The translations under genes were made by a program, and so were the position numbers. Below the pieces are notes generated by a model. The model searched no databases, was not told the DNA's origin, and worked only from the letters and a program-made list of their open reading frames with translations. A stretch of DNA of 18,750 nt from NCBI GenBank assembly GCA_019241495.1, contig JAFAWZ010000056.1, positions 1 through 18,750 of the forward strand, in the 5' to 3' direction. The stretch comes from Acidimicrobiales bacterium (lineage in GTDB: Bacteria; Actinomycetota; Acidimicrobiia; Acidimicrobiales; Palsa-688). Within the stretch, counting starts at the first letter, position 1, and the number at the start of each line of letters is the position of its first letter. Of the stretch, positions 13,644 to 18,750 are shown one piece after another.

Positions 13644-15511
13644 GGGTTGACCTCCTCGGCGCCGGGGAACGCATCCAGCAGCCGTTGCTCCGGTGAAGCT
13701 ACCCCCCCGGGCGCATCCTCCAAGGTCGCCAGGTCGTAGTCCTCCTGGTCCTCCTCGGCAGCCTTCACGACAGGGGGAGCAGCACCAGACGCGGCGCTGG
13801 CCGGGGGCGCTTCCCCGTCGAGCACCAACTGCAGCGGCACCGGCCGCCCGAAGTGCTGGGCCAAGGCGGCCTCGACTTCGGTCAGGTTGGATTGGGCTCG
13901 GCTGAGCAGACCGCGGTCGGGCACCGCGTAAACCGCACTCCGACCAGCCGAAGGCAGGAAGCGGCCACTGGCCACATAGACCTTCACCGCCGGGCGGAGG
14001 GAGGGGAGGATGCGGTCGCCCCACGCCATGGTCAACTCCTCCCGGGACGGTACGGCTGCAGCCTCTCCCGAAAGGGGCGGGGCCGTAGGCACAGCGGGAG
14101 GGCGGGCAGCCGGGGCAGCTGGCGGGGAACCCTCCGAAGGAGCCGGACGAACCGCAGATGGCGTCGGACCGGGCCGCTCCCGCGCCCCTCGAAGGGCGCC
14201 CAGCGCGGCTCGGGACTGGTCACTGCCCGATGCCGGCGTGGTGGAAAGCGGGTCTTTCCCTGACGAAGCGGGCAGCTGAGGCGCCGGACCCACCCGCCCC
14301 ACAGAGTCCACCTGGGCCACCTGGGCCACCTGGGTCATCCGGCTCGGCGGCTCGACCGGGCTGGCCCGCCCCGGCCCTGAGCCACCACCGTGCTGTCCCA
14401 CGGCCTTTTCCAATCGCTCGATCCGCTCCAGCAACGCGGCGCGGCTGTCGTCGACCTCGGGTGCTGCCAGCCGGACCAGCGCCACTTCGAGAGTGGTGCG
14501 AGGATCGGCCGCCTCCCGGATATCGATCAACGCCTGCCCCACCACCTCCATAGCCCGCACCAGGGCTGCGGCCCCGAGCTTGCGGGCCCGGGCCTCGGCT
14601 TCCGCCGCCGCTCCCTCCGAGAGCGGGACCAGCGACGGGGCGCGCGTCGAAAGGAAGCCGTTGCGCAGGTACTCGAGCAGCTCGGTCCCCAGCCGGCGAG
14701 GATCCAGACCCGCCTGCACCGCCTCGGCCACCTTCACCAGGACCGCCCCGGGATCCTGGTCGATCAACCCGTCCACCAGCTGCGGAACCACGTTCGAGTC
14801 GTCCTCGAAAGCACCGGCCGCGGCCACCTGGTCGAGAGCCGACAGGGCGTCGCGGGCGGACCCGTGGCCCCGCCGGACCACCAGATCGAGGGCGTCCGAG
14901 CTCAAGTCGATATCCGCCCGGCCCGCCACCTCGCTCAAGAGGGACGCCATGACATCCGAGCCGAGAAGGCGGAACTCGAAGTGCTGGGTGCGGCTCCGGA
15001 TGGTCTCGAGGACCTTCTGGGGATCGGTGGTGGCGAGCACGAAGATGACGTGCCCGGGCGGCTCCTCGAGCGTCTTGAGCAAAGCGCTCGACGCGGCCGA
15101 GGTCATCTGGTGGACCTCGTCGACGATGTACACCTTCCAGCGCCCTGGGGTACCGAGGGCCACCCGCGACAGCAGGTCACGCATCTCGTCGATGCCCCGG
15201 TTGGTCGCCGAGTCCAGCTCCTGGACGTCGAGGGACACGCCCTGGCGGATCGCCACGCACGACTCACAGACTCCACAAGGCTCGCCATCGACTGGCTTCT
15301 CGCAGTTCAGGGCCATGGCGAGTATCCGGGCCGTGCTGGTCTTGCCCGTCCCTCTGGGGCCGCTGAACAGGTAGGCGTGGGCGACCTTGTGGTTCCTGAC
15401 CGCAGCCTGCAGGGGTCGGGTCACGTGACCCTGGCCGACCACCTCGGAGAACCGCTGCGGCCTGAAGCGCCGGTACAGCGCCTGATAAGGGGTATCCGCT
15501 ACGTCAGCCAC
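13640..15511 (-). CDS. dnaX: DNA polymerase III subunit gamma/tau
   Basis: This 623-aa clamp-loader ATPase has AAA+ features that are all present: YRRFRPQRFSEVVGQ (13-27), Walker A GPRGTGKTS (51-59), a zinc site Cys70/Cys79/Cys82/Cys85, Walker B YIVDEVH (128-134), the sensor region LATTDPQKVLETIRSRTQHF (159-178) and a lid domain to about 230. Domain III follows to about 370, then a long Pro/Ala/Ser-rich linker that contains a 9-bp tandem repeat (14308-14334), and a C-terminal domain (about 490-570) for polymerase contact. An acidic tail follows. The start is GTG 15511. I see no A-rich slippery site like that of E. coli dnaX. The upstream SRP RNA and downstream mini-ORF/ebfC/recR match the conserved arrangement. 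Confidence 0.95.
   Translation of the reverse strand: MADVADTPYQALYRRFRPQRFSEVVGQGHVTRPLQAAVRNHKVAHAYLFSGPRGTGKTSTARILAMALNCEKPVDGEPCGVCESCVAIRQGVSLDVQELDSATNRGIDEMRDLLSRVALGTPGRWKVYIVDEVHQMTSAASSALLKTLEEPPGHVIFVLATTDPQKVLETIRSRTQHFEFRLLGSDVMASLLSEVAGRADIDLSSDALDLVVRRGHGSARDALSALDQVAAAGAFEDDSNVVPQLVDGLIDQDPGAVLVKVAEAVQAGLDPRRLGTELLEYLRNGFLSTRAPSLVPLSEGAAAEAEARARKLGAAALVRAMEVVGQALIDIREAADPRTTLEVALVRLAAPEVDDSRAALLERIERLEKAVGQHGGGSGPGRASPVEPPSRMTQVAQVAQVDSVGRVGPAPQLPASSGKDPLSTTPASGSDQSRAALGALRGARERPGPTPSAVRPAPSEGSPPAAPAARPPAVPTAPPLSGEAAAVPSREELTMAWGDRILPSLRPAVKVYVASGRFLPSAGRSAVYAVPDRGLLSRAQSNLTEVEAALAQHFGRPVPLQLVLDGEAPPASAASGAAPPVVKAAEEDQEDYDLATLEDAPGGVASPEQRLLDAFPGAEEVNP
13651..13657 (-). promoter_or_regulatory. 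Strong ribosome binding site inside the end of dnaX
   Basis: GAGGAGG on the minus strand lies in the last codons of dnaX, 7 nt before the mini-ORF ATG at 13643. It has no in-frame use for ebfC, whose GTG is 63 nt further on. This supports genuine initiation at the mini-ORF. Confidence 0.6.
14308..14334. repeat. Three perfect 9-bp tandem repeats in the dnaX linker
   Basis: CCACCTGGG occurs three times head to tail. On the coding strand it encodes a repeated AQV-type tripeptide in the flexible linker between domains III and IV of the tau subunit. The period keeps the reading frame, so copy-number change would alter linker length only. Confidence 0.8.
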
Positions 15512-15563
15512 TCGGTCAACACTAGAAGGTCGCTGTGACTACTAACCCGGGACCCCAGGTCCA

Positions 15564-15690
15564 GGCACCCGGCGCGGTGGTCAGGCTGATCTGCGGCACA
15601 CGGAGCGATCCGCTGAGAGCTGCTGCCGTCAGGCCCTGACTCGGTTCACGGTGCTCGGTTGCGCAGGACCCGACCACCGCGCCCGGCGCC
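15564..15690 (-). ncRNA. ffs: Signal recognition particle RNA (4.5S type)
   Basis: On the minus strand the sequence folds as a long hairpin. The 5' arm ending at 15690 and the 3' arm starting at 15564 pair over about 19 bp with two mismatches (common core GGCGCGGTGGTC). The tip holds the conserved SRP helix-8 signature: GTGAACC, then GTCAGG, a GCC/GGC stem and AGCAGC. The tetraloop (15631-15628) is TGAC instead of the usual GGAA. Location upstream of dnaX and next to tRNA-Ser agrees with actinobacterial genomes. The exact ends are estimates (core about 15575-15680). A small GGACC/GGTCC hairpin at 15550-15562 may terminate it. Confidence 0.85.
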
Positions 15691-15736
15691 CGGCCTCCGC
15701 CCGACAGGATAGCCTGTTGAACCCAGTAACAGACCC

Positions 15737-15824
15737 GGAGGGGTGCGAGAGCGGCCGAATCGGCACGATTGGAAATCGTGTGTCCTTCACGGGACCGTGG
15801 GTTCAAATCCCACCCTCTCCGCCA
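15737..15824 (+). tRNA. tRNA-Ser (anticodon GGA), CCA encoded
   Basis: This is an 88-nt class II tRNA. The acceptor stem is 15737-15743 with 15814-15820 (7 bp, one G-U). The anticodon stem is CACGA/TCGTG (15764-15768, 15776-15780), with anticodon GGA at 15771-15773. A long variable arm has stem GTCC/GGAC (15782-15785, 15792-15795), typical of serine tRNAs. The T arm is GTGGG-TTCAAAT-CCCAC (15797-15813). The discriminator is G15821 and CCA is encoded at 15822-15824. It reads UCC and UCU codons. It diverges from the SRP RNA gene with only 46 bp between them. Confidence 0.97.
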
Positions 15825-15836
15825 GGGATGGTCACT

Positions 15837-15867
15837 GGTCAGCGGGTTGGAGCTCGTCCCGCTGACC
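15837..15867 (+). terminator. Hairpin after tRNA-Ser
   Basis: GGTCAGCGGG (15837-15846) pairs perfectly with 15858-15867 around an 11-nt loop, 12 nt after the tRNA CCA. No T-tract follows. It probably ends or processes the tRNA transcript. From 15868 to 16084 I see no supported gene; a 67-codon open frame there has no family resemblance. Confidence 0.55.
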
Positions 15868-16084
15868 GGCCGACCGTCCGCTGATTGGCCGTAAACAGGC
15901 GGCTCGACGAGGCTGGGTGTCGGGCTAGCGCTCTTCCTCGACCCGCGCCTTCCGCGACCTGCTACCTGGAAGACAGCACCCTCGGATGGCCGGGCCCCCC
16001 GCTGATCTACCTGTTACAGCGTGACCCTCAGGCGCTAGCATTCCCATGGGCTGAAGCAGTCGACCGATGGCGAGAGGACTCGTG

Positions 16085-17443
16085 GTGAGTGTCGCAGCTG
16101 ATGAAGGCCAGGGCGTCCTGGAAGCCGATTTTCTCGTAGTGGGCGCGGGTATGGCGGGAATGACGGCGGCCGGGTTCGCTGCCCATCACGGAGCATCAGT
16201 CGTGGTCGTGGAGAAAGGACCCAAGATCGGAGGGTCGGCCGTGCTCTCGGGCGGAGGGCTGTGGACCGCTGCGGATGTCGAGACTCTCCGCTCGGTTAAC
16301 CCGCAAGGCGATCCTGAGCTCGGACGGGTGCTGATCGAAGGATACGAGGCGATCGGTGAGTGGATCGAGTCTACGGGTGTTGCGATCAGCGAACGGAGAC
16401 CGTCGGACGTGATTCAGGGCTTCGCGTCCTGGGGGCGAAGCTTCGACGTTTTGGGCTACGTCCAGCGGTGCAGCCGGATGGTGATTGATGCAGGCGGGGC
16501 GGTTGTCACCGGCGCGACCGTTCAACAACTGATCGTAGAAAATGGCCAAGTGGCCGGGGCAGTCGTCGTCGACCGAGACGGGGAGACGTCCGTGAAGGCA
16601 CCGTTCACGCTGCTGTCGAGCGGTGGATTCCAGAATGATCCGGTACTGCGCAAGAAATATATCGGAGAGCATGCTGATTCGCTGCTGGTTCGCTCCAACC
16701 CCAACAGCGCTGGTGACGGACTCCGTCTCGGGATGTCGGTCGGGGCCGGGATATCTCCGCACATGGACGGCTGGTACGGCCACACGGTGCCGTACCCGTT
16801 GCAGCGCTTCACCCCCGCCGATTACCTCCGACTGGCACAGTTCGGATTGAGCCCGCGCAGCATTTTGCTGGATCGGGCTGGGAATCGTTTCATCGATGAA
16901 TCTGTCGGCTACTACATCAACGCACAGATGGTCAGCCGTTTGCCTGCCGGACACGCGCTTCTTGTCTTCGACGATACCGCCCGCGCAGAGGACGCCTCAG
17001 GGTTCGGCGCGGCCGAACAAATCGATCGGCCGCGCGAGGCGGCCCGAGAGGGAGCGCGCGTCGCAGAGGCCGATCACCCCGGCGAGCTGGATGCAATGGT
17101 CAAGCCCTGGGGGTTCTCAGGAGTCGCGACAGCAATCGAACAGTTCAATCGGGATCTCGCCAACGATACTCTCAGCCCCCCTCGAAAGCGGAACCGCTGT
17201 CCTCTGCGGAAAGCGCCGTTCTTCGCGATGGAGGTACAACCTGCGATCACCTTCACTATGGGCGGACTCAGGATCGATGGTCATGCCCGCGTCCTGGATG
17301 AGCGAGGGCAAATCATCCCCGGCCTATTAGCCGCGGGGGTTGACGCCGGGGGCATCTACTACATGGCCTACGCCGGCGGATTGGCCTACTCCGGGGTCTT
17401 CGGCATGCAAGCCGCCGAGAACGTCCTCTCAGCTCGCTCATAA
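16085..17443 (+). CDS. FAD-dependent oxidoreductase, fumarate reductase / flavocytochrome c flavoprotein-like
   Basis: This flavoprotein (about 452 aa) has an N-terminal dinucleotide-binding motif ADFLVVGAGMAGMTAAGFAAHHGASVVVVEK, GGSAVLSGGGLW, a middle substrate domain and the family C-terminus TMGGLRIDGHARVLDERG...GIYYMAYAGGLAYSGVFGMQAAENV. Relatives include fumarate reductases, 3-ketosteroid dehydrogenases and tricarballylate dehydrogenase. The HHTMGG-type histidine of fumarate reductases is replaced (AITFTMGG), so fumarate reduction is unlikely; the substrate is unknown. An ATG at 16067 is in frame, but GAGAGGA (16072-16078) is spaced 6 nt from GTG 16085, which is preferred. Codons are less GC-rich than in genes before 15.5 kb, including a TTA (17327-17329). 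It precedes the mycofactocin SDR by 105 bp, so a joint pathway is plausible. Confidence 0.87.
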   Translation: MSVAADEGQGVLEADFLVVGAGMAGMTAAGFAAHHGASVVVVEKGPKIGGSAVLSGGGLWTAADVETLRSVNPQGDPELGRVLIEGYEAIGEWIESTGVAISERRPSDVIQGFASWGRSFDVLGYVQRCSRMVIDAGGAVVTGATVQQLIVENGQVAGAVVVDRDGETSVKAPFTLLSSGGFQNDPVLRKKYIGEHADSLLVRSNPNSAGDGLRLGMSVGAGISPHMDGWYGHTVPYPLQRFTPADYLRLAQFGLSPRSILLDRAGNRFIDESVGYYINAQMVSRLPAGHALLVFDDTARAEDASGFGAAEQIDRPREAAREGARVAEADHPGELDAMVKPWGFSGVATAIEQFNRDLANDTLSPPRKRNRCPLRKAPFFAMEVQPAITFTMGGLRIDGHARVLDERGQIIPGLLAAGVDAGGIYYMAYAGGLAYSGVFGMQAAENVLSARS

Positions 17444-17548
17444 CTCACACCCGCCGATGGTGGGGCCGTTATGTATGCGAGATAGAGTCGGTTGCGAGCG
17501 AATCAGAGTGGTCCATCCGAGGTGGTCAGACGTCAATAAGGAGTAAGT

Positions 17549-18394
17549 ATGGCTGGGCGCGTTCAGGGCAAGGTTGTTTTCATCACCGGCGGCGCGAGAG
17601 GGCAAGGCCGCAACCACGCACTCAGGCTCGCCGCTGAGGGTGCGGACGTCGTTCTGTTCGACATCTGTCATGACCTGAAGACAGTGGCCTACGACCTCGC
17701 TTCCCCCGAAGACCTGGCCGACACCGTGGCCGCCATTGAGGGAACAGGGCGCAAGGCGATCGGCATCGAAGGTGACGTCCGGGACTTCTCCGCGCTAGAG
17801 GCCGCTGTGGATCGGACCATCGAGACTTTTGGGAAGCTGGACGTCGTCTTGGCCAATGCCGGTATCTCTGGCAGGGCGCCCGGTCACGAGATGGCAGGCT
17901 GGGCGGCAACAGCCGGTACCAACATCGTGGGGGTGATGAACACCTTCCATGCCGCGTTGCCGTCTATGAACTCGGGTGGCTCCGCTATTGCAACCGGCTC
18001 CTTCGCCGCGCTGAAGCCCGGCGGCATCGGCCGGGAGCCCAGCAGCCAGGCCTACAGCTATGCCAAGCGAGCCTTGATCGAGTACGTGAAGCGTCTGGCT
18101 GCCGCGGCCGGTGGGTTGGGAATCCGGGTCAACGGCGTGCATCCCACCAACACCAATACCCGGCTGCTGCACAATGACCAGCAGTACCGGGCGTTCCGCC
18201 CTGACTTGGAGCACCCGACTCGGGAAGATGTCTTGCCTGCATTCGCCTCGATGCACCTGCTGCCCGACGTCCCTTACATCGAGTCTGATGACGTCACCAA
18301 CGCGGTTCTCTACCTCGCCTCAGACGAGTCGCGTTACGTCACCGGTCAGTTCATCGCCATCGACGCCGGCGCGCACCTCAAGCTGCTCGACTAG
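17549..18394 (+). CDS. Mycofactocin-coupled SDR family oxidoreductase
   Basis: This 281-aa short-chain dehydrogenase belongs to the subgroup found only with the redox peptide cofactor mycofactocin. Its N-terminus (GKVVFITGGARGQGRNHALRLAAEGADVVLFDIC) and the following insertion with YDLASPEDLADTV are hallmarks of that subgroup, in which bound NAD is recycled through mycofactocin. The cofactor motif is TGGARGQG (13-20), with Asp38 favouring NAD. NAG is at 103-105, and the catalytic residues are Ser151, Tyr169 and Lys173 (YSYAK). The C-terminus has VTGQFIAIDAGA. AAGGAG lies 5 nt before ATG 17549. The substrate, probably an alcohol or hydroxy-steroid-like compound, cannot be read from sequence. 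No mycofactocin biosynthesis gene is in the window. Confidence 0.9.
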   Translation: MAGRVQGKVVFITGGARGQGRNHALRLAAEGADVVLFDICHDLKTVAYDLASPEDLADTVAAIEGTGRKAIGIEGDVRDFSALEAAVDRTIETFGKLDVVLANAGISGRAPGHEMAGWAATAGTNIVGVMNTFHAALPSMNSGGSAIATGSFAALKPGGIGREPSSQAYSYAKRALIEYVKRLAAAAGGLGIRVNGVHPTNTNTRLLHNDQQYRAFRPDLEHPTREDVLPAFASMHLLPDVPYIESDDVTNAVLYLASDESRYVTGQFIAIDAGAHLKLLD

Positions 18395-18463
18395 GGACGA
18401 GGCAGTAGTGCATACCGGCGGCAAGCCCAACCCCGCCCGGCGCGGAGTTGGCGTGCACATGAA

Positions 18464-18496
18464 GGCGGCCAGGTGCTCGAATCCAGCTGGGCCGCC
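18464..18496 (+). terminator. GC-rich hairpin downstream of the SDR gene
   Basis: GGCGGCC (18464-18470) pairs perfectly with GGCCGCC (18490-18496) across a 19-nt loop, 69 nt after the SDR stop. No T-run follows, so terminator function is inferred from position and stability only. Confidence 0.35.
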
Positions 18497-18567
18497 ATCC
18501 AGTCCATGAGCGGCTTGGGTCCTCGTTTCACGCTTTCACCAATATCTACGGCCCCAGGCGCCGGATG

Positions 18568-18595
18568 TTGAGCTTTAAATTTGGCTTTGTATGGA
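18568..18595 (+). promoter_or_regulatory. Possible sigma-70 promoter for the gene at the window end
   Basis: TTGAGC (18568-18573) and TATGGA (18590-18595) are spaced by 16 bp within the most AT-rich stretch of this gap, about 112 bp before the ATG at 18708. Both hexamers are imperfect matches to TTGACA/TATAAT. Confidence 0.28.
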
Positions 18596-18707
18596 AAGGC
18601 GCTCCAGCAACTAGCTAGCTCGTAGCGATGACTCTGCTGTCCGGCGAACGTCTGATGGATGGCACAACGGTGAGCAGTGTCGTCAGGCTAACCAGAACGG
18701 AGACGAA

Positions 18708-18750
18708 ATGGACATTATCAACCTGGGTGCGGCGGACAGGCTGCCCCCCG
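18708..18750 (+). CDS. Start of an unidentified gene, cut by the window end
   Basis: ATG 18708 is preceded by GGAGA (18699-18703) 4 nt upstream and opens a frame reading MDIINLGAADRLPP for 14 codons to the window edge. That is too little for a family call. The N-terminus vaguely resembles some pyridoxamine-phosphate-oxidase-like proteins, which is a guess and not an annotation. Its direction matches the SDR and flavoprotein genes, so it may belong to the same accessory cluster. Confidence 0.5.
   Translation, partial: MDIINLGAADRLPP

Larger units (their letters stand above)
18395..18707. other. Intergenic region of 313 bp without a supported gene
   Basis: No open frame with protein-family resemblance was found on either strand. 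The first 100 bp hold a GC-rich hairpin (18464-18496). The middle (about 18566-18596) is unusually AT-rich for this window and may carry a promoter. Positions 18615-18622 form a small AGCTAGCT palindrome. Confidence 0.6.

Noticed and set aside
13640..14400. Programmed frameshift site in dnaX producing a gamma form
   Set aside because: No A-rich slippery heptamer or following stem typical of known dnaX frameshifts was seen in the coding strand.
14390..15538. Plus-strand open frame opposite dnaX
   Set aside because: It is antisense to dnaX, which has Walker A, Walker B and zinc motifs; no motif is visible in the opposite frame.
15522..15806. Minus-strand 94-codon open frame between dnaX and tRNA-Ser
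   Set aside because: It runs across the SRP RNA and antisense to the tRNA, both strongly supported RNA genes.
15885..16088. 67-codon plus-strand frame after the tRNA
   Set aside because: It has a TTG start, no ribosome binding site and no recognisable family, and it overlaps the better-supported flavoprotein start.
18472..18497. T-loop-like sequence TCGAATCC followed by GCCA, resembling a tRNA 3' end or att site
   Set aside because: The arms do not pair as a tRNA T-stem, and similarity to the tRNA-Ser 3' end is only a few scattered bases. It is better explained as part of the 7-bp hairpin.

Overview
The window is high-GC, densely packed bacterial chromosome with frequent GTG and TTG starts. 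It most likely comes from an actinomycete (Actinomycetota), and possibly from an Acidimicrobiia-like lineage. Three things support this: the block tRNA-Ser / SRP RNA / dnaX / ebfC / recR; an acyl-CoA carboxylase beta subunit with a tiny epsilon subunit; and a mycofactocin-type short-chain dehydrogenase. The lineage is inferred from gene content, because no search could be run.

Layout. Positions 1-790 (minus) hold the start of an esterase-like gene and a complete S51/cyanophycinase-like peptidase. Positions 928-2880 (plus) encode a coenzyme-B12 mutase whose sequence is that of ethylmalonyl-CoA mutase. Positions 3016-6294 (minus) read pccB-like carboxyltransferase, epsilon subunit, a one-pass membrane protein, then an ECF sigma factor. 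Positions 6364-7065 (plus) are leucyl/phenylalanyl-tRNA-protein transferase, convergent with a stand-alone 5'-3' exonuclease (7158-8081, minus). A HAD phosphatase follows (8092-8694, plus). Methylmalonyl/ethylmalonyl-CoA epimerase and an SEC-C-tagged methionine aminopeptidase form a minus-strand operon (10146-8751). It diverges from a plus-strand pair of acetyl-CoA acetyltransferase and ketopantoate-reductase-like enzyme (10246-12379). Positions 12588-15511 (minus) are recR, ebfC, a 19-codon mini-ORF and dnaX. The SRP RNA (minus) and tRNA-Ser(GGA) (plus) then diverge. From about 16 kb onward, composition changes and the genes look accessory: a fumarate-reductase-like flavoprotein, a mycofactocin-dependent SDR, and the first codons of another gene at the window end.

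How the genes work together. Thiolase, ethylmalonyl-CoA mutase, epimerase and propionyl-CoA-type carboxylase all belong to the ethylmalonyl-CoA pathway for acetyl-CoA assimilation and to the linked propionyl-CoA to methylmalonyl-CoA route. Here they lie in separate transcription units among housekeeping genes. The diagnostic crotonyl-CoA carboxylase/reductase and the biotin-carrying alpha subunit are not in the window.

The best candidates for something undescribed are small. They are a 19-aa ORF with a strong ribosome binding site that links dnaX to ebfC through two 4-nt overlaps; a 117-bp MITE-like inverted-repeat element whose apparent TGA target duplication is the stop codon of the upstream gene; an SRP RNA with a UGAC instead of GGAA tetraloop; a nested 62-nt inverted repeat between convergent genes; and a valine at the substrate-specificity position of the carboxyltransferase. 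I found no phage, CRISPR array, toxin-antitoxin module or recognisable new defence system.
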